Made by a program: the position numbers and the translations under genes
The notes under the pieces: generated by a model
What the model saw: the letters and a program-made list of their open reading frames with translations, nothing else
Told to the model about the DNA's origin: nothing
Databases searched by the model: none
In this document: in pieces, positions 16,905-26,012 of the stretch
How the letters are laid out: each line of letters opens with the position of its first letter
Numbering within the stretch: position 1 is the first letter of the stretch
Source of the DNA: Kribbella steppae
GTDB taxonomy: Bacteria; Actinomycetota; Actinomycetes; Propionibacteriales; Kribbellaceae
NCBI RefSeq assembly: GCF_004342025.1
Contig: NZ_SLWN01000002.1
Location: 434,001-498,000, forward strand
Direction of reading: 5' to 3'
DNA: 64,000 bases

Positions 16905-16916
16905 GAAATCGATTTC
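16905..16916 (+). promoter_or_regulatory. LacI-type operator, perfect 12-bp palindrome
   Basis: GAAATCGATTTC is its own reverse complement, begins 4 bp after the -10 hexamer and ends 20 bp before the SIS gene ATG. Its near-twin on the transporter side suggests that one repressor controls both divergent operons, possibly with looping across about 150 bp. Confidence 0.65.
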
Positions 16917-16936
16917 TGAGATGAGAGGGCTCTGGG

Positions 16937-17587
16937 ATGCCAGTTGTGCCGAATCGTGGCGGTGTCGAGGCACCCCGGGATCTGGTCGCGTTGGGGCTGC
17001 AGGCGGCGCGGAACGCGATCGAGACCGAGGCGGCGGCCGTGTCGGCGCTGGCGGACCGGCTGGACGGGGTCTTCCTGGATGTGCTGATCGCGGTCGCCGG
17101 CTGCGAGGGCCACCTGGTGGTGACGGGCCTCGGCAAGTCCGGGCTGGTCGGCCGCAAGATCGCCGCCACCCTGGCCAGCACCGGTACGCCGGCCACCTTC
17201 ATCCACTCCGGCGACGCGCTGCACGGCGACTCCGGTGCGGTGACGAACCGCGATCTCGTCCTGGCCCTGTCCGCGTCCGGCGAGACCGCGGAGGTGTGCG
17301 CGTTCGCCCGGATGCTTGTGGAGCGTGAGATCCCGGTGATCGCGATGACCGGCAACGAGGAGTCCACGCTGGCACGGATCGCGACATTCACGCTGGACAC
17401 GATGGTGTTGCGCGAGGCGGATCCGCTCAACCTCGCCCCAACCGCATCGACCACAGCCACCCTCGCGATGGGCGATGCCCTGGCCTGCGCTCTCGTCGTA
17501 CTGCGGGACTTCAGTCATCACGACTTCGCCCGCTTCCATCCATCGGGTGCACTCGGTCGGCGGCTGTTGCAAGGGGATGACGCATGA
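16937..17587 (+). CDS. SIS-domain sugar-phosphate isomerase (KpsF/GutQ-like)
   Basis: A 216-residue cytosolic protein, essentially one SIS domain. It shows LVVTGLGKSGLVGRKIAATLASTGTPATFIHSGDALHGD, LALSASGETAEV and PTASTTATLAMGDALA, all typical of arabinose-5-phosphate isomerases such as KdsD/GutQ. The usual C-terminal CBS pair is absent, and it ends at HPSGALGRRLL. In a catabolic operon it more likely isomerises a ketose/aldose phosphate made by the adjacent kinase than serves Kdo synthesis (inference). Its TGA overlaps the kinase ATG by 4 bp. Confidence 0.87.
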   Translation: MPVVPNRGGVEAPRDLVALGLQAARNAIETEAAAVSALADRLDGVFLDVLIAVAGCEGHLVVTGLGKSGLVGRKIAATLASTGTPATFIHSGDALHGDSGAVTNRDLVLALSASGETAEVCAFARMLVEREIPVIAMTGNEESTLARIATFTLDTMVLREADPLNLAPTASTTATLAMGDALACALVVLRDFSHHDFARFHPSGALGRRLLQGDDA

Positions 17588-18543
17588 GCCGGTACGACGT
17601 GTGCGTGCTGGGCTCGTTCATGAAGGACTTGGTCGCGACCGCGGAACGGCGGCCGTTGCCGGGCGAGACGCTGCACGGCACCGGGTTCGCGGAGTTCCTC
17701 GGTGGCAAGGGCGTGAACCAGGCGATCGCGGCCGCGCGGATGGGTGCGCGGACGGCGATCGTCGGCACGATCGGCGAGGACCGGTACGGCGAGGAGTTCC
17801 TCGAACTGCTCGAGTCCGACGGCGTCGACACCGCGTGGGTCGTCCGGCATCCCGAGCTCGGCACCGGCGTGGGACTGCCGCTGGTCCTTCCGGACGGCGG
17901 CAACTCGATCATCATCGTGTCCCGCGCGAATGCCGCGATCACACCCGCCGACGTCGAGGCCGCTGCCGACGTACTGACCGCCAGCACCGTGCTCAGTGTC
18001 CAACTGGAACTCCCGGTCGAGGCGAGCCGAGCTGCCCTGCAGCTCGCCTCGACCGCGGGCGTCACCACGATCCTCACGCCGGCTCCGGTCGGACCGGTCG
18101 ATCGCACGCTGTCGGATTTCGTCGACATCCTGGTCCCGAACGAGGTCGAGGCGGCCGCGCTGACCGGGCTGGACTGCGACGACGAGTCGCAGGTGCCGGT
18201 GATCGCCCGCAAGCTCGCGGACGAGTGGGACCTGCGCGGCTGTGTGGTGACGCTCGGGTCGCGAGGTGCGTTCGTCGTCGACCGCGACTCCGGCGCGGAA
18301 GTCTGGATCGGTGCGCACCAGGTCGCGACGGTGGACACGGTCGGCGCGGGCGATGCCTTCTGTGGGTCGCTGGCCGCGTCACTCGCATCGGGTGCACAGC
18401 TCGTGGACGCCGTACGACTGGCCAATGCGGCCGGTGCATTGTCGACAACCGTCAACGGCGCCGCCGACTCCGCACCTGACCGCGCCACCGCCCTCGCGCT
18501 CCTCGACGGGGCGGTCTTCAGTCTCGGTCCGCCTTCGTCGTGA
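17584..18543 (+). CDS. PfkB-family sugar kinase (ribokinase-like)
   Basis: A 319-residue cytosolic kinase. The two PfkB signatures are clear: LGGKGVNQAIAAARMG near residue 38 and DTVGAGDAFCGSLAASL near 250, the latter with the catalytic Asp and anion hole. It phosphorylates a sugar with ATP; the GGKG-N pattern is ribokinase-like, but specificity is not fixed by sequence. Translationally coupled to the SIS isomerase and followed by the LacI regulator. Confidence 0.9.
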   Translation: MSRYDVCVLGSFMKDLVATAERRPLPGETLHGTGFAEFLGGKGVNQAIAAARMGARTAIVGTIGEDRYGEEFLELLESDGVDTAWVVRHPELGTGVGLPLVLPDGGNSIIIVSRANAAITPADVEAAADVLTASTVLSVQLELPVEASRAALQLASTAGVTTILTPAPVGPVDRTLSDFVDILVPNEVEAAALTGLDCDDESQVPVIARKLADEWDLRGCVVTLGSRGAFVVDRDSGAEVWIGAHQVATVDTVGAGDAFCGSLAASLASGAQLVDAVRLANAAGALSTTVNGAADSAPDRATALALLDGAVFSLGPPSS

Positions 18544-18612
18544 GATCCTTTTCCCCGGATCGGAGCTAAAGTGCGATCCAGACGATCTACTGGACTCCAG
18601 CGGGGAGCAGGT

Positions 18613-19623
18613 ATGACGACGATCTACGACGTCGCGCGGAGATCCGGTGTGTCTCCGGCCACCGTTTCACGCGTGCTGAGCGGGCGGCGGAACGTGGATC
18701 CGGAGCTCTCGGAGAAGGTTCGCGCCGCGGTCGCCGAACTCGGTTACCGGCCGAACGGGGTGGCCAGAAACCTTCGTAAATCCAGCACGAACCTGTGGGC
18801 CGTTGTCATCTCCGACATCGAGAACCCGTTCTTCACCTCACTGGTCCGCGGTCTCGAGGACGTCGCCCAGACCGCGGGCTACCACGTTGTACTGTGCAAC
18901 TCCGACGAGGACCCGGCCAAGGAAGCGGCGTACGCGTCCGCGGTACTGACCGACCAGATGGCCGGCGTGGTCATCTCCCCGACGAGTACGGCGGAGGGCG
19001 TGCAGCAACTCGCGGAGGCGAAGCTCCCGATGGTGCTGATCGACCGCCGGGTCGACGGCGTCGAGGCCGACACCGTGCTGGTCGACAACGAACACGGCGC
19101 GACCGAGGGCGTCAAACACCTGATCGACGGCGGCTATCAGCGGATCGCCTGCATCACTGGCCCGCGCAAGGTCAGTACGGCGATGGACCGGCTGGCCGGC
19201 TACCGGTCGGCGCTGCGGGCCGGCGGGATCCGCTACGACAAGGACCTGGTCCGGCACGCCGACTTCCGCGAGGCCGGCGGGTACGCCGCGATGGAAAGCC
19301 TGCTCGAACTCCCCGAACCACCCGAGGCCCTGTTCGTCACCAACAACCTGATGACGGTCGGCGCGCTGGAATGCCTGGCCAAGAAGGGCGTCCGCGCTCC
19401 CGCCGACATCGCCGTCGTCGGCTTCGACGACATCCCCTGGGCCGACCTCGTCGTCCCCAGCCTCACCACCGTCGCCCAGCCCACCTACGAACTGGGCCGC
19501 ACCGCCGGCCTGCTGCTGAAGGACCGCATCGCCTCCCCAGGCCGCCCCCCATCCACCGTCACCCTCCGCACCGAACTCCACATCCGAGCCACCTCAGCCC
19601 CCAAACGCCGCACGAAGAGGTAG
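18613..19623 (+). CDS. LacI-family transcriptional repressor
   Basis: A 336-residue protein. The N-terminal helix-turn-helix and hinge are canonical (TTIYDVARRSGVSPATVSRVLSGRRNVDPEL and GYRPNGVARNLRKSS), followed by a periplasmic-binding-protein-like effector domain with GVVISPTSTAEGVQQL and VGFDDIPWADLVVPSLTTV. The ATG at 18613 has GGGGAGCAGG upstream; an in-frame extension to 18571 has no homology. It probably binds GAAATCGATTTC sites in the promoter region at 16751-16916 and is relieved by the imported sugar or its phosphate. Confidence 0.93.
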   Translation: MTTIYDVARRSGVSPATVSRVLSGRRNVDPELSEKVRAAVAELGYRPNGVARNLRKSSTNLWAVVISDIENPFFTSLVRGLEDVAQTAGYHVVLCNSDEDPAKEAAYASAVLTDQMAGVVISPTSTAEGVQQLAEAKLPMVLIDRRVDGVEADTVLVDNEHGATEGVKHLIDGGYQRIACITGPRKVSTAMDRLAGYRSALRAGGIRYDKDLVRHADFREAGGYAAMESLLELPEPPEALFVTNNLMTVGALECLAKKGVRAPADIAVVGFDDIPWADLVVPSLTTVAQPTYELGRTAGLLLKDRIASPGRPPSTVTLRTELHIRATSAPKRRTKR

Positions 19624-20137
19624 GAGGATCGCCGCTCTGCGGAGGCTGTCATTTGGCGCCTCCGGCGGCGCGTGCAGGATGTGTATCGGGTCGGCGTGGT
19701 CGGCGCTGAGGACTGGATGAGTAAGAGGCACGTGTAAAGGACATCGCTTCGCGGCGGGTGTTCCTCTGGACGCCGCCGGCGGCAGGCGCAGACCGGACTC
19801 ACGACGCCAATGTGCTGTGCGCCAGGTATCCGCAGACAAACGTGACTGCACCGACCGCACCAGGATCGTCGGTATCACCGGTCGCACCAACCTGCGAGCG
19901 AGAACACCGAGGCGATCGCGGATCGCGTGCTCGACGAACGACTGGTCGGTCTGACCTGCAGCAGGTTGACCAGCGCACATGTTTGACTCGCGGTGCCGAC
20001 CAATCTTCGCCGAGGTCGTGCTCGCCCAACACGGCCGATTCGAGGTCATAGTTCCTTCCGAGGAACACGTCACCTCGACGGCGGCGACTCCAGCATGACC
20101 CATTTCGCCGACACCCTGCGCCTGCGGCGTTGACCTT
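19624..20137. other. Gene-poor stretch, possible gene debris
   Basis: No convincing gene. A short frame at 19979-20092 gives a 37-residue peptide ending EVIVPSEEHVTSTAATPA, and upstream of it another frame reads EAIADRVLDERLVGL. Both have protein-like composition but no start signals or family that I recognise, so this may be a decayed gene between the LacI gene and the DUF222 gene. Confidence 0.4.
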
Positions 20138-22171
20138 TCATGTGTCTCGGTTTGGTTGTGGTGCTCGGTGGGTGCCGGTGGGGTCGACGTGGAACGCGAA
20201 GCCGTTGGGCGTGGTCCACTCCAGCGTCCTGGGATCGAGGCGGCGCACCTTCCAGCGGCCGTGGGTCTTGACCCTGTGCGGGAAACGGCGCAGGGGCGCG
20301 AGGTTTGCTGGAGTGGTTTGGCCCGGTGGGCCGAGAGGGTCGTGGGGCTCGATGTGGTCCAGATCCATCGCCGCGTGGGTTTCGCGAGTGCCGTACGGAA
20401 ACAACTCCACCGGGTGGATCAGCTTGACGCGTTCACGGATCCGGTCGGGGATCTCGTAGGCGTCGACACTGACCGCGTCGTTGAGGTCGATGACCGGCTT
20501 CACCACGTACGGCCCGTGGCCGACGAGCTCGCTCAACTGGCCGGCGAGCAGGGGGCCGAGGTCTTCGGCGCGGAGTACGCCGGTGCCGGTGGCCAGGGTG
20601 TGGTCGGTGAGGTGGACGTAGATCTCGGTCTTGCCCGGGCGCAGCCGGCCAGCTGTGCTGCCTGCATCGTTGGCGCGCCCGCGGGCGGTCGGGTGGGTGT
20701 GGGCGTCGTGCCTGATCTGGGCCAGCCGGGCATCCAGCGCCCTGCGCGCCGCGGCATCGACAGTGTCGGTATCGGGAGTCGCGGTGCCGAGGGTGTCGCT
20801 GTCGTCGCGGTCGAGCCGCAGGCTGGGGTCGAACGGCTCGACCGCGTCCTTGAATGGGGTGTCGAGCGGGTCGGGGAGATCGCTGTGGCTGGGGTGCGGC
20901 GCGTCGCGGTCGGCTTCGTCGTCCAGACCTGGTTCTGCCCAGTCCTCCAGCAGACCCTCATCACCCAAGTCGGCGCCGTCGTCCATGCCTCCTCGTGCAC
21001 GCCCACGGCTTTCAGCACCGGCCTCGGGCCCGGCTGTCGACGCCTCATGGCGAGCAGAGGCCGGGTCGGCGGTCGACACGTCACCGCCGCCGGACCCTCG
21101 GCCAGAGGCTGCCGCACTGCCGCAATCGGCGCTCGCGGCGGTCCCGCGCTCGGTGGCCGCGTCGGCCGTTGGACCAACGCCCCGGCCGGTGGCCGCGTTG
21201 GCTGTCCGGGCGGTGCTCTGGTCATTGCTCGGGGCGGTGCTGTGGTCCGTGGTCGTGCCGGCATGTGAGGTGGCGTGCTGACCGGTGGCTCCGGCAGTTG
21301 CTCGCGCGGCGCTGTCAGTGGTGGTTGCGTCGGCCGGTCGAACGCCGCTGCCTGTGTCTGCTGGCGGCTCAGGAGGGGCCGGTCGGGTGCTCAGGAGCTT
21401 GTGGGCTTGGTGGAGGAGTTCTTCGGTGTAGCGGGGGTCGGCGATGATGCCGACCGCGTCCGCGCGACGGGACTGCAGCGGGTTGGTGTCGCCGAGGACC
21501 TTCAGCGCTTCGGCGATGCTGCCGATCCGGGCGTTGAACCGGATCGCATGACCGGAACCCGTGCGGATGAAGATCTTCTTGGAGCCGTGCTCGTCGGAGC
21601 GGCCGAGGTACACGCCGCGTTCCCGGTTCTTCTCTTCGGCCTTCTGCCGGGCGCCGGCGGAGTCCGCGTGCTTCTTCGCGGCCTCGACGATCTTGTCCAA
21701 CCGGCCCGGCGTCAGTGAATCGACCACCCGCGCGACGCGGTGGTCGACGGCGTGGGCGGCCTCGTGCGACAACTCCAGACAAGCGGTGGCGATCTTGCGG
21801 GCCTTCCACGGGGTGGCTTCGCCGGCCAGGACGCGGGCCCAGGTGAAGGGCAGCCGGTGTCGCAGTGCCAGCGCCTGGCCGATGAAGTCCGCGGCGGCGC
21901 CGGCCGAGATGCCGATCATCACGCCGAACTCGGCCGGCGCGAACTCGGCGATCTCGGGGCAGCCGTCACCGCCCAGGACGACGGCGCGTTCACGACCATC
22001 ACCAGACCGGCGGCCGGGACGGGCCGGGCAAGCATCGGGGTGGTGGCGATCGGCGTAAATCTGGGCGTGTTCGAGCAGACGCGCATCAAGCCTGTTGACC
22101 TCGGCACGGTGCGCGGCGGCCGACTCCAACAGGTCGGCCGTCGACAGCGTCGTCAGATCTTCCTCGAACAT
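20138..22171 (-). CDS. DUF222 / 13E12-type HNH endonuclease-like protein
   Basis: A 677-residue protein. Residues about 1-270 are the helical DUF222 domain (LESAAAHRAEVNRLDARLLEHAQIYADRHH). A 200-residue Ala/Thr/Asp-rich linker follows, and the C-terminal HNH nuclease motif reads AAMDLDHIEPHDP...TTPANLAPLRRFPHRVKTHGRW, with the DH and later N and H residues. These proteins are multicopy in many actinomycetes and are often annotated as REP13E12; their role is unresolved, possibly mobile-element or group-intron associated. A TTGGCT-17-TAGAAT promoter suggests a leaderless mRNA. Repeated family copies elsewhere could promote recombination. Confidence 0.88.
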   Translation of the reverse strand: MFEEDLTTLSTADLLESAAAHRAEVNRLDARLLEHAQIYADRHHPDACPARPGRRSGDGRERAVVLGGDGCPEIAEFAPAEFGVMIGISAGAAADFIGQALALRHRLPFTWARVLAGEATPWKARKIATACLELSHEAAHAVDHRVARVVDSLTPGRLDKIVEAAKKHADSAGARQKAEEKNRERGVYLGRSDEHGSKKIFIRTGSGHAIRFNARIGSIAEALKVLGDTNPLQSRRADAVGIIADPRYTEELLHQAHKLLSTRPAPPEPPADTGSGVRPADATTTDSAARATAGATGQHATSHAGTTTDHSTAPSNDQSTARTANAATGRGVGPTADAATERGTAASADCGSAAASGRGSGGGDVSTADPASARHEASTAGPEAGAESRGRARGGMDDGADLGDEGLLEDWAEPGLDDEADRDAPHPSHSDLPDPLDTPFKDAVEPFDPSLRLDRDDSDTLGTATPDTDTVDAAARRALDARLAQIRHDAHTHPTARGRANDAGSTAGRLRPGKTEIYVHLTDHTLATGTGVLRAEDLGPLLAGQLSELVGHGPYVVKPVIDLNDAVSVDAYEIPDRIRERVKLIHPVELFPYGTRETHAAMDLDHIEPHDPLGPPGQTTPANLAPLRRFPHRVKTHGRWKVRRLDPRTLEWTTPNGFAFHVDPTGTHRAPQPNRDT

Positions 22172-22178
22172 GTGTTTG

Positions 22179-22207
22179 ATTCTACGTCATCGCGAGCAAT
22201 CAGCCAA
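22179..22207 (-). promoter_or_regulatory. Leaderless promoter of the DUF222 gene
   Basis: On the minus strand TTGGCT (22207-22202) is followed after 17 bp by TAGAAT (22184-22179), which ends 7 bp before the ATG at 22171. Transcription would start at or next to the A of the start codon, and no ribosome site is present. Confidence 0.6.
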
Positions 22208-22863
22208 ACACACGAAAGCCTCAGAACCCCTTATCCACAAGGCGAAAGGTCACACCCTCTCCAGCGGCCTCTTGTTGTATGTGGCGAGCGCCGACAATCG
22301 CCACCACTGCGGTTCGGTCACGACTCCGGGCGGGCCGTGGGCCCGTTCGTCACCTGCAGCTCGGAGTACCGGGTGCGCAATCTTGCCTCCAGCCGGGCAG
22401 CGTGTACGGGCTCGCCGATCCGGTCTGACCCCGGGCAGCCGCCGAGCCGTGCGCTCACCCAGTACATTCCGTTCCCCTCGGTAGGCGCGGGTGTCGTCAC
22501 CGCCGTTCCCCAGATCAACAGGTCTGCAACACCCGTCGCCCGTACACCATCGGTCGTGGTCACATCCGACCGCTCCCCGACCCGCTTGCCCGCAATCTCT
22601 CCGCAGGAGCGGCCTGTGCGAACGACCCAATCTGTGGGCACACCGAGCGGCCGCGACGTTCAACAGTTCGCGGATCAGCTTCACGTCGATCTCGAGACAG
22701 AGTTGCGGCCACCAACGACCGCACACAACGCACTCCGAGACGCTGAGTGGACTCGTGACGCGTGGAAAACTCTGCCAGTCGAAGCTTGCCGACGATCCCG
22801 GCCGACGATGACGACAGCGCTCCGTCGTTCAGACCTGCGGTGTCCTTGGCGCGGTTTACCCGC
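22208..22863. other. Long intergenic stretch without a supported gene
   Basis: About 650 bp. A minus-strand frame at 22318-22641 (ADLLIWGTAVTTPAPTEGNGMYW...) has moderately GC-rich third positions, and a plus-strand frame covers VQQFADQLHVDLETELRPP near 22650-22800. Neither has a start context or a family that I recognise. It may hold remnants of a lost gene. Confidence 0.35.
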
Positions 22864-25800
22864 TCAGCTGAGCAGTTCGATCTCGCTCAGTGCCACATCG
22901 CTGGTCGCCGCCGTGATCGACAGCCGGTAGTGCTGGTTCTCGGCTGGGGTCGGGATGGTGAAGGGGCGGGTTTGGTGGCGCCAGGTGAAGGATTGGTTGG
23001 TGCGCTCGTCCAGGACGGTCCACGTGGTGCCGTCGAGTGAGCCCTCCAGACGCCAGGAGGTGGGGTCGCCACCGTCGGGCTCGCCGTTGGTGAGGGTGTA
23101 GATGGTGGCGGTGGCCGGCGCGGGGAGGGTCCAGTGGATGGTTGGGGTACTGGTGTCGAACCGGACCTCAGTGGACGAGTCGTCGTCGAAGAGGGGGTCC
23201 TCTGGTGTCCGTGGGATGAGGTCGACCAGTGGCGTCGCGACAGCGTCGTCCGCGGTGAGTGACGGCGGGGTGTCGAGGGTTGCCCAGTCTGAAGGATCAG
23301 GGCCGAGGGTGAAGTGGATGCGGCGGGCGGCGCGTAGGTCGGCGTCGGCGATCGATGCTGTTGGCAACTGCTTGCCGTCGACCAGGACGTCCTGCACGTA
23401 AGGGTGCTCGTGGTTCTCGGCCGTGATCACGATCGGCGAACCACCCAGAGGCGTCACCTCGACACGGGAGAACAGCGGTGAGCCGATCGCGTACTCCGGC
23501 GCGCCGACCCGGAGCGGGTAGATGCCGAGTGCGCTGAACAGGTACCAGGCCGACATCTCGCCGTTGTCCTCGTCGCCCGGGTAGCCCTGACCGATCTGCT
23601 CGCCGACGAACAGCCGCTGCAGCACCTCGCGGACGATCGCCTGCGTCTTGTGCGGCGTACCGGCGTAGTTGTACATGTACGCGATGTGGTGGGCCGGCTG
23701 GTTGCTGAAGCCGAACTGCCCCATCCGGACCGCCTGCGCCTCGAGCATCTCGTGGATGACGATCGAGTAGGTGCCCTTCTTGACCGCGAGTTCCGGGGTG
23801 GCGAAGAACTCGTCGAGTTTCGCCTCCAGTCCGCTCGGACCGCCGTACAGGTTGGCCAGGCCGCGGCCGTCGTGGGCGACGTGGAAGGCGAAGTTCCAGC
23901 CGTCGGTCTCGGTGAAGTCGCCGCCCCACTCGCACGGGTCGAACTCGTCGGGCGTCTTGGCGAACCGCCCGTCCGGCCGGCGCCCCTGGAAGAAGTTGAT
24001 CTCCGGGTCGAACAGCAGCACGTAGTTCAGGGATCGCCGGCGCAGGTACGACGCTTCCTCGCGCAACTGCGCACGTCGATCACCGGGCACGGACGGGTCG
24101 TCGGCCAGCCGCTCGGCCATCGTCGCCAGGCCGAAGTCGTTCAGGTACGCCTCGAGCGCCCAGGACACGCTCTCCTCGGTGTCGGTGCTCACATAACCGG
24201 TGAAGAAGCCGGTCGTCACCCCTTTGCGCCCGACTTCGGTCTCGGGCGGTGCGACGGTCGCGTTCCGCAGGCCGGCGTCGTACGTCGCCAGTGGGTCGGG
24301 CAGCGGTACTCCGCGCAGATACGCATCGGCGAACGCGACGTCGGAGCTGGTCCCGGTCATGCAGTCCGCGTAGCCGGGCGAGGACCAGCGGGCGATCCAG
24401 CCTCCGTCGCGGTACTGCTGGACGAAACCGTCGACCAGTTCGGCGGTCAATTCCGGATAGAGGAATGCGTACGCCGGCCATGCGGTGCGGTAGGTGTCCC
24501 AGAAGCCGCTGTTGACGTAGAGCTTGCCCGGCTTGACGACCGCGTTGGTCTCGAGGTCGGTCGCCATACCCTCGGGAGCTGTGACGGGGCTGGCGTAGCG
24601 GTGGTCGGGCTCATCGTGGCTGCCGGCGTTCTCGAAATGTGAATTCGGATAGAGGTTGAGCCGGTAGAGGTTGCCGTAGACCGTGCGCAGCTGTGGTTCG
24701 GTCGCGTCGTCCGGCCGGATCACCGCGAGCCGCTCGTTCCACGCCTGGTTGGCGGCCTGCTGGATGTCGTCGAAGGATCGGCCGTCGAGCTCGAGTTCGA
24801 GGTTGTGCCGGGCCTGGTCGACGCCGATGAACGACGTGGCGATCCGCAGCGTCACCTCCTCGACCGTCGGGAAAGTCGCCGCGCGAGCGTTGCTCCGGCC
24901 GCCAACAGTTGGGCCGAAACCGGTCGGCTCGACGGAGAAGACGCCGTAGCAGTACATCCGGGTACGGCCGAACTCCGAGCCGTTCTCCACCCAGCCGGTC
25001 AGCGCGGTTCCGTCGTACGAGAAGGCGCCGTGCTCGTCGATGGTGTCGAACACCAGGTGTCGACCGTCCGCGTCCGCGGGGAAGCCGAAGCGGAAGATCG
25101 CGCCGTGGTCGGTTGGCGCGAGTTCGGCCAGGATGCCGTTGGCCAGCCGGACGGAGTACAGGTCCGGGCGGGCGATCTCGTCGTCGTGGCTGAAGGCGGC
25201 GGCGCGTTCGGCCGGATCACCGAGCGGTTCGGCCGCGGCCACCGGCATGATCGACAGCTGGTCGCGGTCGCCCATCCAAGGACTCGGCTGGTGGGAGAAG
25301 CTCAGGCCCTGCAGCTCAGGGCGGTTGTCGGCGTTGTTCGCCCGGTGGTACTCGTACGGCCAGCGGTGGGTCGAGGCGTCCGTCACCGGGGTGAGGAAGT
25401 TGAAGCCGTTCGGCCAGGCGGTGATCGGCAGCGTGTTGCCGCGAGAGAAGTCGTGGCTGGCGTTCGTTCCGCGCCGGGTGTCGACGTACGCCGCCAGGTC
25501 CGAGCCGTCCAGCCGGGTCGGCGCCGGCCCGATCTCGAGGTCGTCGATCCAGCCCTGGAACTCCGTCCCCGTGCCCGGCGCGTCGACCGAGAGGAACACC
25601 CGGTCGACGGTCCTTCCCACGGCCAGGGTCAGGTCGACCTGGACGTCGTTCCACTGGTTCGCGTAGAGGATCTTGGCCGCGCCCTGGCCGGCCGCGTCGA
25701 GGGGTATCCCGTACTGGTCCACTGCGCCGAGCTCGGACAGCGTGGTGCCATCGGTGAAGAACAGGTCGACGGCGGCGTACGTCGCCACATACTCGAGCTG

Positions 25801-25995
25801 GACGTCGAGCTCCGGATAGATCTTGTACCGCAACCGGTCACCAGCCTGCACCACGAGATCAGGCGCCTGGAGCGCTGATTGCTGGCGTCGGCCGTTCGTA
25901 CTGCCGGAGTACCGGGTCGCGTTGACGTTGCTGAATCCGGCGCCGCTCGGGCTGGTCCCGCCGCCGACCGGACCTCCGCCTGTCTCGATGATCAC
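22864..25995 (-). CDS. GH92-family alpha-mannosidase
   Basis: A 1043-residue protein. Residues about 170-890 match glycoside hydrolase 92: RRGTNASHDFSRGNTLPITAWPNGFN, GYVSTDTEESVSWALEAYLNDFG and GQGYPGDEDNGEMSAWYLFSALGIYP, the last holding the acidic catalytic/calcium residues. GH92 enzymes are calcium-dependent exo-alpha-mannosidases on mannans and N-glycans. Residues about 925-1043 look like a discoidin-type sugar-binding domain. No signal peptide precedes MIIETGGGPVGGG; the GTG start has TAACAT 7 bp upstream and no ribosome site, so either it is leaderless and cytosolic or export is non-classical. A missed upstream start is unlikely because the neighbour ends 18 bp away. Confidence 0.92.
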   Translation of the reverse strand: MIIETGGGPVGGGTSPSGAGFSNVNATRYSGSTNGRRQQSALQAPDLVVQAGDRLRYKIYPELDVQLEYVATYAAVDLFFTDGTTLSELGAVDQYGIPLDAAGQGAAKILYANQWNDVQVDLTLAVGRTVDRVFLSVDAPGTGTEFQGWIDDLEIGPAPTRLDGSDLAAYVDTRRGTNASHDFSRGNTLPITAWPNGFNFLTPVTDASTHRWPYEYHRANNADNRPELQGLSFSHQPSPWMGDRDQLSIMPVAAAEPLGDPAERAAAFSHDDEIARPDLYSVRLANGILAELAPTDHGAIFRFGFPADADGRHLVFDTIDEHGAFSYDGTALTGWVENGSEFGRTRMYCYGVFSVEPTGFGPTVGGRSNARAATFPTVEEVTLRIATSFIGVDQARHNLELELDGRSFDDIQQAANQAWNERLAVIRPDDATEPQLRTVYGNLYRLNLYPNSHFENAGSHDEPDHRYASPVTAPEGMATDLETNAVVKPGKLYVNSGFWDTYRTAWPAYAFLYPELTAELVDGFVQQYRDGGWIARWSSPGYADCMTGTSSDVAFADAYLRGVPLPDPLATYDAGLRNATVAPPETEVGRKGVTTGFFTGYVSTDTEESVSWALEAYLNDFGLATMAERLADDPSVPGDRRAQLREEASYLRRRSLNYVLLFDPEINFFQGRRPDGRFAKTPDEFDPCEWGGDFTETDGWNFAFHVAHDGRGLANLYGGPSGLEAKLDEFFATPELAVKKGTYSIVIHEMLEAQAVRMGQFGFSNQPAHHIAYMYNYAGTPHKTQAIVREVLQRLFVGEQIGQGYPGDEDNGEMSAWYLFSALGIYPLRVGAPEYAIGSPLFSRVEVTPLGGSPIVITAENHEHPYVQDVLVDGKQLPTASIADADLRAARRIHFTLGPDPSDWATLDTPPSLTADDAVATPLVDLIPRTPEDPLFDDDSSTEVRFDTSTPTIHWTLPAPATATIYTLTNGEPDGGDPTSWRLEGSLDGTTWTVLDERTNQSFTWRHQTRPFTIPTPAENQHYRLSITAATSDVALSEIELLS

Positions 25996-26012
25996 GGGCG
26001 CAATGTTACGTA

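Noticed and set aside
19979..20092. Short frame ending EVIVPSEEHVTSTAATPA
   Set aside because: No ribosome site, no recognisable homology; may be debris of a lost gene.
20156..21268. Plus-strand open frames antisense to the DUF222-HNH gene
   Set aside because: The minus-strand gene has clear domains and a promoter; the others follow from the GC-rich linker.
22318..22641. Possible 107-codon minus-strand gene upstream of the DUF222 gene
   Set aside because: No start context, no family recognised and competing frames on both strands; described only as part of a gene-poor stretch.
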